64,000 nt of DNA from Emydura subglobosa (taxonomy: Eukaryota; Chordata; Testudines; Chelidae), in the NCBI GenBank assembly GCA_007922225.1, contig ML679954.1:20866837-20930836 (forward strand), read 5' to 3'. Positions 21,834 through 33,186 of the stretch are shown piece by piece. The notes beneath the pieces are model-generated. The model worked only from the letters and a program-made list of their open reading frames with translations. It did no database searches and had not been told where the DNA came from. Made by a program: the position numbers and the translations under genes. Position 1 is the stretch's first letter. The number at the start of each line of letters is the position of its first letter.

Positions 21834-23149
21834 ATTAATTTCCCCGAAGGCAATTTTACATTGTGGATGTCTTTCTATTAACTATGTACAGTAGCATTTT
21901 CCAGGTACAAGCATCTGTGGTTCTTGCCTATCATCCAATCACATTTGTAATAATTAGTAATGGATTATCAGCATAGGTAACAAAGTAAACCTGTAATGAT
22001 GAGCTGGTAAGCCTTTCATATTTGACTGCTATATAAAATATAATATAACTGCGCAAATCAACAAACATCTAATGTTACCATTCAGAAAGAGCTATCCAGT
22101 GACAACAGAGCCCCAGCCCAGATTTTTTTCCCTAATGGGTTTCTCTCTACTTAAGATTTTAATTCATTTATCCAACTAGCTAGTGCTCCTGGCAAGCTGC
22201 AACTAAATCCTGATTGGCAAACAGATCCACCTTCTCTTCTCTATTTCCACCTCTAGGCCCAGGTCTGAAAGAAACATTCCTTTTCCTTGCAGAAGCTCAC
22301 TTGACCTCTCCTTAACTCAGCAAATTTACCTTCCCAAAAACTAACTAACTGTAAAAGAAGTTTATGAGAATTCACAAATGAGAAATTGCTTTTTGCCATT
22401 AGTCAGAGCTACAACAGATCTCACTTGGCAGACTCCATTTTCAAAAGGTAGTGTGAAGCTTTCTATAAAAAATAATATTCTACCTCAGGAAAAAGGATCT
22501 ACACACTTTAAAAAAAGGGTCAGCTACAAAACAATTGCATCAGGAAATTTCTAGGGAAAGCATTAAAGCAAACCTTTTTTTCCACTCCAGGAAACATGGA
22601 CTTTCATTGCCCCAAGGGAATTGATGAGATGCTAATCTATGTTCCCCCCCCCACCCCCCACTATTTTTGCATTCACTGGCTGCAAGATCCTCATCAACTG
22701 AACGCACACTCCCATTGCATTTAAAAAAATTGATTAGTTGCAGAGTCCCTAATACGTATGTTCACTGTACTACTTTACTAATTAATAACGGCTTGGAACT
22801 CTTGAAAAATGAGTTAATCTAAATTTACTGTTTCTATATTAAAGACAGATAATTAGTAGATTGAATATGTTTATCAGTAATAAAAGCTCGTATATGCCCA
22901 TACCCAGGACTTTCATCATTTTGCAGTACTGATGCTACATGGTGGGGAGTATTTGTTTATGGAAACGAAAACACATTGTGCAACATAGAAACACTGTTTT
23001 GACATATCAACAAGAATAGTGTATACTACACTTCAAAAACACACCCAGAAGTTGTACCTTTGGTTAGTAAAAGGACAGTCATTTTTATCCAAGCAACTAT
23101 TGGCCTTAAATGAGTTTTAAACTATGAAGTCATGCATAGAACCAATATT
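21834..23149. other. Gene-free stretch with a short C run
   Basis: A C-rich run lies at about 22646-22668. Otherwise no exon or repeat family recognised. Confidence 0.5.
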
Positions 23150-23930
23150 GGTCAGTGTTTTCACACACTGAAGAGGGGATCTGCCAGAGCCTTTCCCACT
23201 GCATTCCTCTGCCACTCATGGCTACACAGCACAGTATGGACACAGCCTGCCTTTCACTGTGGAATGTAGCTATGTGTACCCCATGCGCCACTGCAAGTGT
23301 AAACAAGGCCTCGTTCCTTAGGCACTGTGTGGTGAAGAATTCCTGCTGTCCACAGACAGAAAAGAAATCCTGCTTCAGCTCCAGTAGGTCCCTTTGGAGT
23401 TGAGCCGATGCCGGTCAGGCTCATGAAAGATCTCCCGCAGGGCTTTGGTCTCCATTTTTTTTCATGACAGTCCTCTCCATGGCTTTTGATACAATGGTTC
23501 ATTGTAGGGCTTTCCCCAGTGCCTCACTAATGCTTGCAGCCTGTTCAGAATGCAGCGACACACTTGCTCGCTGCTTTGAGCCCCCGTGATTACATTATAC
23601 CTGCAGGCATTCTGGCTGCCCATGACATGGCTTAGTGCCTTCTTCAAGCTGTTCCATGTGGGTGGACCCCCATTTGGACCCTAATTTGGGCACATGGATC
23701 GGCTTCCTCCATGAAGAAGCTTGTAGGATTGAGGCCTCAGCAGACACTGTGGTTTGCTAAATGGGGCAGCCACAGGCTACTTCAGGACCTCCATTTTGCA
23801 TCTTGTCCTGTAGAGGGAGTAGGACACCATCCTGACTGTAGGGATCCTGCCACACATCTGAGATCAACAAGAGATTTTGCCTTGGCTGTGATGGCTCCTC
23901 CTGGGTAGACTTTGCTCTGACAACGTTCAT
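23150..23930. other. Unassigned, less AT-rich patch open on both strands
   Basis: Open frames occur on plus (23155-23403, 23711-23908) and minus (23254-23502, 23462-23647). The two minus frames overlap in different phases and could be one frame-broken reading with 'CRYNVITGAQSSEQVCRCIL' and 'LVRHWGKPYNEPLYQKPWRG'. The composition of that reading is protein-like but I do not recognise it. At 23655-23745, 'ggtggacccccatttggacc' and 'cttgtaggattgaggcct' look like a dispersed repeat. It may be an old retrocopy or an unnamed transposon. Confidence 0.3.
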
Positions 23931-24025
23931 TAAGGTCCTCCTTCATCACATTAGAAAATTACTTTAAGTACCATTTACCAGCTTCTTTATAACCATCCTC
24001 CTCGTCCACACTTACGTTTTAAATG
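23931..24025. other. Short spacer
   Basis: Nothing recognised. Confidence 0.4.
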
Positions 24026-24135
24026 TATAAGTTCATAGATATTACAGCTAGAAAGAACAATTATTGCTCATCTAGTCTGATTTCCTGCATACTACAGGCC
24101 ATAGAATGGCACCCAATATTTCCTATAGTTTGTGA
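24026..24135 (-). repeat. CR1 3' UTR fragment, minus strand
   Basis: 'gttcatagatattacagcta' then 'gaaagaacaattattgctca' and 'tctagtctgatttcctgcat' and 'actacaggccatagaatggc' is the reverse-oriented CR1 3' end, comparable to the start of the large CR1 at 1812. Confidence 0.75.
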
Positions 24136-25240
24136 ACCACAAGAATCACTTTGTGTTTATTAACGTTATTTAAGGTTTTTATGAGGGTGGCATTTAAAAA
24201 AAAAAAAGCATTGCATGCATTCATTTTAGAATGATTTTTAATGTGCGTCATTCTTGGCCCAAAGTATTTCGAAAAGAAGCACAATATAAATAAAAACCTC
24301 ATCACTTTTCATTTTATTTCTATGGCCAGTTGCAATACGTTTTATTTCATTCCGTTTTTGGGATTTGTGTAAGAGTAAGAATAAGGGGGAATGAAAACCG
24401 TGATCCCAGAATTTTAAAAACAAAACAAAAAAAACACACACCACATTTACCTGCTTCCTTTAGTCTTTCAGATTTCTCCATTGATTTTCATTAAGGCCTA
24501 TAGGAGTTTATATGCTTTTACTAAGGACTAGATTTTGGGCTGGACTGTGAGCCAATGCAGATATGTAAGGGACAATAAGTATATGCCCAGGCTATTTAGA
24601 CCTTGCATGCATGTTTGCAGGGATAAATGGGCACGACACACCTGATACTTCCTTGCAGATGGATAGGGAGTGGGCTTGGAAGAGCAAGCATGGGTGCAGC
24701 TGATCCTGGGACAAATGAGTGGTAGGGACGACTGTGGCTACCTGAGATGCGCCGACAGCACTGCAGTGTTGCTCCATGCCTTACTATGGGCTGTGTCCTT
24801 GTGGAACAACCTACGTTGGAAGAGAGAGAGCAGAGTCCAAATACCGCAAAATCTATAGCAAAAAAAGTTATATTTCGACAGGCAAAAATATCTAATTCTA
24901 TCATTTCACTTGGAACCTGATCTAACTCAGTTCTAACTCAGACTAAACACCCCATTAACTTTAATGCCTTTAACGTGTAAATCTAACCTAGAAATTATCA
25001 CCATATCTTTTAAATGTTGACAAGTTGATTTGCAATTACTGAGTTGTCATTTTAAAGAAAACATGTAAAATGATGATCCTAACTACACAATGTGTTTTCA
25101 AGGTCCCTTCATTATTTGCCATGTTTTAACATTCCTGCTAATCCTGCAGAGAATGACATAGCACAATAACACTAGACGATACAGTCTTCAATATTGTTCT
25201 GGTCTCTGCTTCTGTTAGAATTGTGTGAAAATAGAATTTT
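24136..25240. other. Gene-free AT-rich stretch
   Basis: Contains an A run near 24197. Open frames near 24592-24904 on both strands overlap and show no family similarity that I recognise. Confidence 0.5.
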
Positions 25241-25246
25241 TCTCTT

Positions 25247-25445
25247 TTGCCTTTTTTTTTTTTTATTATTATTTTTGCTTGTTGGATTCTAATGAGGAAC
25301 ATGAGCTGAAAAAAAAATGTAGATTTGTCAAAATAAAGAAAGAAAGAAATAAGAAATAAGAAATAAAAAAGAATGAAAAAAGAAAAAAGAAAGAAATAAG
25401 AAATAAAAGAAAGAAATAAAATAAAGAAAGAAGAGAAGGGTATAT
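25247..25445. repeat. T run followed by polypurine (GAAA/AAAT)n tract
   Basis: A run of about 15 T at 25250-25264 is followed at about 25330-25438 by roughly 110 bases that are almost entirely purine on the plus strand apart from scattered T, built from 'aaagaaagaaat' and 'aagaaataagaaat' repeats. The 111-codon minus frame here (Phe/Leu/Ser-rich) is a product of this low complexity. Confidence 0.9.
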
Positions 25446-26095
25446 TAACCTGTATAATATTAATTATAACCATAATATTAATTTTATGGTAAACTTAAAT
25501 GTGTGTGATTAGAATTGTCCTTAGATGGAGATCTACATAAATATAGAAACACCACTGTACCCTGAGTCTCCCCTTGGCCTATTGAAAAACAGCTAGATAT
25601 ACTGAAAGCATTTTTCAGGTTTGTGTAGAAACTTCCTGGCGGTTAGGACATTGCTTTTAGACTCTGAGCAAAATCATTCGGAACAAGGTAATACAGTGTT
25701 CTGGATACCTGTAAACTTTGAATCCTGTTTTATGAAGTTTTTAACTTTCCATTTGAAAAATATTCCATCTACAGCCATTGTTGCTCCATTAGCAAAAAAT
25801 TTTAGCGTGTTGAAAATAGGCTGCTAAAGAAATTGATATATTTGGGTATGTAGCAGTCCTCTGAACAGTAATCATGAACAATCTAGAAGAATTGAAATAG
25901 TTTCCTATATAAAAATATAGGAGTTGAATTGTCTGTAACTGGCAATGCTAAGAAATGTTGTCAATAAATGGGAACGCTCTGTTTTGCAAAAAGTTAAGTG
26001 TCCTGAACTTACTACACTAGGCAGATGATCAGTAATAAATGGAGGTTCTCTAATGGTGAAATTCACTTCTATGCCAAGGGCCAACACTCGGCTGC
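25446..26095. other. Gene-free AT-rich spacer
   Basis: No feature recognised. Confidence 0.5.
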
Positions 26096-27239
26096 TGTGG
26101 GACTAACCTTCACCCTAAGGGCACACTATAACATTATTGTGCTTAAATATATTTTGTGACACACAGATCCCCCATGTCAAAGGGCACCCATTCTATACAA
26201 ACAACTCTCTACTCAGACTGAGAAACTCACTACACCAAACACACATCTTTCAAGATATTTATCCATAAAGAGTAACATGTAAGGTATATACAGAAAGCTC
26301 ATCACTTGTCAAGATTCATAATCATTGTGAGAGGTAAGTATGGGTAATATTTAAGGAATAAAGTATTTATACTGAAAGTATGCTCTATGGACTTGGAGTA
26401 AAAATTATTCATCAGGGGTTACGTGTTTCGGTGATAACCCATTCGGACACTCCACCCTATTTAACCATTAAGGTAGTACAAGGCTCATTTTGTCTAGCCT
26501 TGCTCCCTCCCAAGACTATCAATGGAAAACAAACAGAGACAGCTACAAACAAATCTAAATCACTTGGAGGTAAAAAAGGAACATTACAACAAGACCGGGG
26601 TTCCCCCATCTGTGAAAAGAAACAAAAGGCTATGTTCATTCCAGAGAAGCACTCTGACGAAACCCTTTAAGGAGCAGGGGATTTTCATGAACGTGCAGAT
26701 TCTGATTCTTGTGAAACCAGCCAGCTCTGCAATGGACTGAAATGTAGGGGGGGGGGAATCCAATTATATACCGTAGAAAGTGATAAGTGTGGACTCTGGT
26801 TTATGATTTTGTTTTGTGTTGTAACCAGTTGTTTCCATCGCTTCTTGGTAAACCTTTATTCTTTGTTAAATAAACCTACTTCTGTTTTATTATAACTGGT
26901 CACAAGTGCTGAGTGGTTTACAGGAGCAGTGGCTTAAAGAGAAACTGGTAAGTGGGGTACACTGCACCTTTGTGTGCAGACGATACAGAATTTCTTCTCT
27001 ATCCAGACAGTGTCAGGGGCTGGATATCATAGGGGAATGCTTCAAACAGACTCAAGGACTGGGATGCACCTCCTGTTAACCTGCAAGTCAAAGTTAGGGT
27101 TGTCATAACCCCAAAGAAATTGCTTGAGTGGGCTGGTGATGCTAGGGAGCTGACACCCAGCTACTACCGGAAAGGCTTCCTCTTGCTGGAAGAAGGAACA
27201 AGGTGAGACTCAGTGCTAGGTGCCCCAAGAATTGTCACA
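26096..27239 (+). mobile_element. Probable solo LTR-like repeat, plus strand
   Basis: The sequence has the layout of an LTR. It could begin at 'tgtgacacacag' (26155), or at 'tgtgggactaac' (26096), and it ends at '...gaattgtcaca' (27239); TGTGACA and TGTCACA are exact 7-bp inverted ends. A polyadenylation signal within 'gttaaataaacctac' (about 26868-26877) is followed by a GT-rich stretch. The later 'ctcctgttaacctgc' to 'agtgctaggtgcccc' portion is familiar as a turtle dispersed repeat. I find no convincing 4-6 bp target duplication and no internal retroviral coding sequence, so a solo LTR with eroded flanks is the best reading. Class and boundaries are uncertain. Confidence 0.5.
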
Positions 27240-29690
27240 CCTGTATGAACTAACATGATTCGAAATGGTAGTGCAGATCAGGAACAAGCATTTTAGAACA
27301 CTAACACATGATAAAACAGGCTCTCCAACAGTGCAAGCTGTGAATGAGGTGCACTGTCGAGGGGAAAAAAATATTTGCAAGATTTACAATAAAACAAAAC
27401 AAAACCAAACCAAAATAGAGTTTTGTCTTCATCCTAAACCAAAGCAAGATATGTTGTTTCCACCTCATTCTCCTGTCCCTTACTGTGGTGTTGGAAATGA
27501 ATCTTTTTCTCTTACATATACCCACTACATTTTTTTAAAAAAGGAAAAGATTGTTTTCAACAGTCTGCTATCAGTAGGGAAACAAACCCATGATAGAAAG
27601 GACAAACAGGAACCCCACACCTGACAACAATGAAGAATCTTGGTTTCAAACATCACACAATTGGCTGACACCATTTTTTAATGGGCCAACAGCTGCGTGA
27701 CTCATTTATGTATGTTTTGCCTGCCTTAGCACTAACAGGCCTGATGTAAATAGGAAGTGATGAGGAAAATCAATGTAGGGCAAACACATTTTTTTCCAAG
27801 GCTGTAACAGGAAGAGATAGGAAGCCCAGGAAGATACTTGAGAGATATTCAACTCTGTAGAAAAGAGGAAGTAACATGTTTAAAGCACTACACTGGTTAT
27901 TTTGAGTTGTTGAACGGAAACGGGATACAGCACAGAAAGGATGCAGATAGAATGCATTTTGTTGCATAGCAACCCAGGGGATAGAAGCTCCTGTACATAA
28001 CTGAAGATCATTTGCTGGTATGAGAGAGAGAGGAAAAAAAGCTCGTGTTTAAAGGGGAAAAGAAAAAAAAATGTGTAATGTTGACGAAGGAAGTTTGTAT
28101 TCAATATACATTTCCTAAAGGTTATTTTACAAAGCTAAATTCACCCCTAGTATAAGTAGGCTAATGCCATTAACCTTATTAGCATTGCACCCACTTACAC
28201 CAAGGCTAAATTGGCTTAATAAAAGCACCTTTAATACCATTATAGTTTATACAAATTGCCTTCTTCAATGTCCTTACTTGTTTTATATGTACTTCATTCC
28301 CATTTCACACCCAGGCTGAATTTCGTTCTATAAAGCATAACACCAATGGGATCAGTGAAATTCATCCCTTTACTTTTGGTCCCCTCTTCTTTTCAACAAT
28401 ATTTTATGATAAAGTGGATGAATTTTTCATGTGAGCAAGTGCTAGCTTCCCACACAGCCATTCCATTTTACCTCCTTTCAGACTTTGAACAGCACCCTGG
28501 CATAGCAGTTGCATGTGAATTTTCTGACCGCTAGCCTTCCCATACCATGTGGAAGTGATTTTCTGACATAAGTATATTTGCTTTGTGGGGTTAGACTGAG
28601 TCAACACCAAACTCATTTCACTTGTGTCCCACGTCAAACTTGAACCCATATTTCCTGAAGTGAATGGAGTTCTCACCAAAGCACCAAGTTTCCAATCGAT
28701 TTATAGTGAAAGAAAGAAACAAAAAACAAACACATACATACATTCTGGATAAAAGTATCAGATAGGCTGGTGTGTCCATACAAGTGCAGTGAAAAGAAAA
28801 CAAAACATCAAAACAGGCAAGAAGAGCAAAGGTCCGGTGAGTTGTCAGAATGCAGAGCCAACATCAAGCAAAAAGGCCATGGACTACTAGACCTTGCTGC
28901 TGTTGGTTCTGTAGCTAAAGAAATATTTCTCCTGAGGTTTGCCAAAATTATCTATCCACCTACAATCATTTTTACCCATGGTTTACATAAAATCCTACTA
29001 ATTAAAATAAGATCATTTAGATTGTTGAACAATGAGCGAACAGTTGATGCAGAAAAACTGTTTAAAACTGAACTATATATATATATTTTTAAACAGGGCA
29101 TATGTGACACTCAGTCTGGTAAACATTTGATACACTTGTTGCAGTTCAAGAAAAAAAAAAAGCAAACACTGAGGTCAAAATTTGCAAAATTAGAGTCCTG
29201 AACTTAGACAAATAAATCCATATTTAAGCTCCTGAATAACTGGCCTGGTTTTTAAATGCAGCGCACCTGCCAAATGGATGTACATCGATTTAGATGCTTA
29301 ACTTTAGGCACATAAGTATAAAAATAATGGTCACAGTTCTTTACATTTCTTAGAACTAAACGATATAGTTATTAGACATAAGCCCATAACCACCCAACTA
29401 GAAATGTGCAGAATTTCTAATACAAAATTGAAAATGACTTAATTTAAAAAAATATGTTATGAATTTAATAGGCCTATATTTAGTAAAAAATTGCTACAGG
29501 ATGTAATTCTTTTAGCAGAACTGGCTCTATATTTTGAAAAGATATTGCTAAGTTCTATCATTTTAAAGTAGTAATGGGCTATTAAAAAGAGAAAATAGAT
29601 CCATTTTCAAGCAAAAATGTCTGTTTCTAAGCAAACACGACATTTGCATTAAATTGCATTAGTTAATCAATTAACAAAGTTTGGAGTGAT
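27240..29690. other. Gene-free AT-rich stretch
   Basis: No coding exon or named repeat recognised. Overlapping opposite-strand frames at 27265-27624, 27880-28104, 28404-28679 and 28770-29201 do not resemble known families. Small T/A dinucleotide tracts occur near 29077-29090. Confidence 0.45.
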
Positions 29691-29699
29691 TATTTTGAA

Positions 29700-30540
29700 A
29701 GAGTGAGGAATAAGAAGAAGCCAGGGGAGGAACTAAGAACATGTAAGCCACACTGGGGTGGGATAGATTGTATATTGGAGGAAGAGATTGCAGAGGCACT
29801 TAGGAAAATGAAAAAGGAGAAAGCATCTCAGCCAGCTGATTTGTCAATGGTTGAGCTGAAATCACACGTAAGGCAAGGAAGGCAGCAAGTATCTGGCAAG
29901 GCCATTCAATGATATGCTTAAGACAGAGAAAATACTGGACAAATGGCATAAAAAGCTTTATTTTCACACATAAAGGAGATATTATACTGTGTGCTAATTA
30001 TAGTCTAATTTAGCCAACATCAATTTAGCTATAAAAGTAAGGGAGAAGATTATTGGAAGGCATCTGCATGGAGTAGTTGAAGGGTCAGTAAGGATTCATG
30101 CTAAGAAGGAGCACATTTATGCCATATTTACGCTATGAATCCTCATTGAGAATTTCAGAGAAAAGAGACAGCAACAGAGCATGGTGTTTGTGGACTGGAG
30201 TAGGCATAAAATCATGTACAAAGAGAATTAATTTGGTGGAATTTGCGATGGAGAAGTGTGACGGAAACCTATGTTCATTTTATCCAGAATATGTACGATG
30301 GAGTGACTACCACAATCAAAATAGAGAATAGACAATTTCCAGTAAATGTTGGCCTGCATTAGGAGTCAGTATTGATGCCCTTTTTATGTGCAATTGTCAT
30401 GGAGGTGATAAGTGAGAATATACAAAGGGAGCCACCTTGGAACATGCTGTTTGCTGATGACTAAGTGATATGTGCCAGACTATGAGACCCTGCAAGCCAA
30501 CTTTGAACTGTGGCAACACAGTTTTGAGCAGGCTCCATCA
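29700..30540 (+). mobile_element. RTE-type LINE reverse transcriptase remnant
   Basis: Read across three plus frames, this is a decayed RT. 'ILEEEIAEALRKMKKEKAS' (29776-29832, in the 69-codon frame) matches the fingers block 'eEv..Alk.mk.gKA.GpD'. 'WHKKLYFHT'/'KGDIILCANY' follows near 29950, and 'MVFVDWS' near 30180 is motif A with the second Asp lost. 'TTIKIENRQF' and 'PVNVG' near 30310-30345 are followed by 'AIVMEVISENIQREPPWN' and 'MLFADD' (FADD at 30450-30461), immediately followed by a stop. 'YETLQANFELWQHSFE' then continues in another frame. The 'enIQrE.PWnMLFADD' signature and spacing are those of RTE-type elements, not CR1 or L1. Both ends are truncated. Confidence 0.7.
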
Positions 30541-31404
30541 GCTTTCTGCCACCTTTTCCTCTGGTGTTTGGGAAGGAGAAGACAACGTGTATCCCCAGCC
30601 CCTATTGGCAGCACTAGATGTCTTCCATGGAACAGGGCCAGAGCTAGAGAGGGCCCAGAACCCATGCAGAGCCACAGGGCTTCTCTGCGCATGCCTCTTA
30701 CCCCATGTAGATCCCTAAAGCAGCTGAGCTTGTGAGCCAAATCCAAGGTTTTTTTACCCATCATTATTATTACTGTTGTTAACTGAATGATTTATAAAAT
30801 GTCCTTCCCACACACTGGGTGCTGTACAGCTTCACTATCAAACAAAACAACAAAGCCCCATCATAAATGAAACCTAAGGAGTGAGAAGTTATGTAAAAAT
30901 AATTACATTTAAATTAACTTACTAAAACTGCATGGAAATAAGAGGCAGAAAAGATCTGGCAATAGCCCAATAACTACTAACATATCTAGAACTTGTCCAC
31001 CTAGAAGGATGTTTATCAAATATCCTTATATGAACAGCCTTTATAAATAATGGCTGGCAACATTACAAGTAAGCAAGGCCCAGCTTGTAGCAAGCTTGAG
31101 CTCTGTTATGCTGTGCTCTTCTTCTGACGCAGCACATGGCTAGAGAAAATCATTCTAAAACCTAGCGATGCCCCCACGGTTCATAGTCAGTTGCAAAAAT
31201 CTTCAGTGAAGTGCACTAATGTAGATTCTTTAAAGTTCAATTGCCCTTTGGTTTTAAGTACATAAAATATTTCAACTGCCATATTCTAATTATCCACCTG
31301 TGAATTTTTTTCTAGGGCACCTCCATACCAGCAGCTCATTTTAAAATGACAGAGAGCTGCTAGTTGAAGCACCTGTTACCCTCATACTTCAGGGCATAAG
31401 CCAC
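30541..31404. other. Gene-free stretch
   Basis: 30541-30735 is less AT-rich and open on both strands, but I recognise no family; it may be flanking LINE sequence. The rest is AT-rich without identifiable features. Confidence 0.45.
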
Positions 31405-31690
31405 TGTCTAAGACTCCGTCTCTACTATAGAGCATATGTTGGCATAGCTATGCCGGTAGAGCTCCCTGGTGAGGATGCAGCCTACACTGACAGAAGGAGT
31501 TTTTCTGTCCTTGTAGGAACTCCAGCTCCTCAAATACCATTATCTCCATTTACAAAAGTCCTCTTCCATCGACAGAGTTGCGTCTGCACTGAGGGTTTAG
31601 TCGGCAGAAATGTCTATCAGGGGTATCTTTTTTTTATATCCCTAACTGATAAAGCTATGCTGACATAACTTTTATGTGTAGACCAAACCT
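31405..31690. mobile_element. Miniature DNA element of the 'GTCTACAC' type
   Basis: 'ctaagactccgtctctact' and 'ttggcatagctatgccgg' on the left are mirrored by 'agctatgctgacataact' and 'tatgtgtagaccaaacct' on the right, giving inverted ends around a central palindrome. It is non-coding; the 72-codon frame within it is incidental. Confidence 0.6.
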
Positions 31691-31769
31691 AACTAATGGG
31701 GCAGAGGATAAAGCGTTCCGTGGGAGAAGGTGATGGCAGGCTCATCCACTGCACAGTTTCTCACACCTT

Positions 31770-31874
31770 CCTCTGAAGCAGCTGGCATTAGTCACTTTCT
31801 GAGATAGGTTACTGGACCAGATGAATCACTGGTCTGATGCAGAATAGCCATCCCCATTTTCTTATGTTAGGTCC
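31770..31874 (+). repeat. CR1 3' end fragment, plus strand
   Basis: 'gaagcagctggcattagtca' ... 'taggttactggaccagatga' ... 'gtctgatgcagaatagccat' ... 'cttatgtt' matches the conserved end of the CR1 subfamily whose complete 3' end appears at about 52810-52900. Confidence 0.75.
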
Positions 31875-31981
31875 CCACAGCGACGCCCCCGACATAACCA
31901 CAATTTCAATAGGGCTGAGGCGAGGTATTCTGGTCTGCCTGGCACCTGAAAAACGTAGACTCTGTGACCAGCATGTGAGCC

Positions 31982-32258
31982 TAAGACCTGGTCTACTAAC
32001 GCGCTGGGACAATGTGAGATATGCTAGTTATGTAACGTAATTAACGTATCTCACGTCAACGTACTTACGTCTATGCAGTGCAGCATCTTCACAAGGGAAG
32101 AACATTTCCCATCGATGCTGCCTTCCGCCTTTCGGGGAGGTGGACTAACTGAGTCAACAACAGACCGCTCTCCCATTGACTGAGTAGGTCTACACAGACC
32201 TGCTCAATCGATGCCACTGCATCAATGCCTGTTGCTGCGGCAGTGTAGACATGCCCTA
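31982..32258. mobile_element. Miniature DNA element with 'GTCTAC' inverted ends
   Basis: The left end 'taagacctggtctacta' and right end 'cagtgtagacatgccctaa' are inverted. The interior contains several CpG and 'acgt' steps and 'cccattgactgagtagg'. About 277 bp, non-coding. I see no clear target duplication. Confidence 0.65.
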
Positions 32259-33050
32259 AAAGTACTTAGCTCATCCCTCTGATATACACCTCTCCTACAC
32301 AAAACGAAATGATTACAGGGTAAGGAAAGATGATCTGGGACAGAGATCGCCTAGTCTTCATAAAAGCTCATGAGCCATTTAAAATACTCTGAAAGAGTTC
32401 CATACTTTTACCTGGAAGCCCAAGCAATGTATGAAAAAATATATAACTCACTGGATCAACTCACTACTAATATTTGCCTTACGTTGCCTGAGCTTCTACT
32501 TCTACGCCTTTCTGAGAATCAGCATAATGTTTGACAGGGCCCTCCTACAGTATTCCAGCCGATCATACATATGTGCATCTCATATATGTCACAATGTTTT
32601 CTCCTTAGACACTTTAAGGCATGTAAGAAGAATATTTTCCCCTTTAAAGACCATAATAGCGAATAAGTAAATGGTCTAGGAGCAGTCATGACAAGGGTAA
32701 AAAGATTTTTACATAAGTAAAAGCCTGAAACCTTGGTAGAAGCACAATGAATAGGTTACTTGGGGCATCATATGGCATTTCCATACACAAGCAAAGCCCC
32801 CACTGAAGTCACTGCATGATTAACTAAGGAAGTACAGAATTGGTCCCAGAAGCTTTTATGAAATTTCAATAGGACCTTCAGAGGTCAAGCCATTGGGTCA
32901 TTAAAGAAAATATAGATGTAATGGAGGCAGTTCAAATGAACATCTGTTAAAGAAATAAGATCATGAAAAAAATTCTCTGTATGCAATAAAACATTATAAA
33001 AGCATATATTAAGACAGAAAAACTACATGTAATGTAACATCAGCATGCCA
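32259..33050. other. Gene-free spacer
   Basis: Nothing recognised. The 79-codon plus frame at 32431-32670 lacks any family signature. Confidence 0.5.
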
Positions 33051-33053
33051 ATC

Positions 33054-33186
33054 AAGGCCCCAATCCAGCAACGCTCTTTAACGTGCTTAAAAATTTAAGC
33101 ACACCAGTAGGCCCATTGAAGTTAGTAGGACTACTCATTCATTTAAAATTGAGCATACCATTAAGTGCTTTGTTGGATCAGGGACT
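33054..33186. mobile_element. Palindromic miniature element, family B copy 1
   Basis: The left end 'ggccccaatccagcaac' is inverted relative to the right end 'tttgttggatcagggac', with 'gcttaaaaatttaagcaca' and 'cccattgaagttagtaggac' between. A second copy lies at 56250-56388. Non-coding hairpin-forming sequence. Confidence 0.7.

Noticed and set aside
25138..25473. 111-codon minus-strand Phe/Leu-rich frame as a membrane protein
   Set aside because: It is the translation of a polypurine/polypyrimidine tract and a T run.
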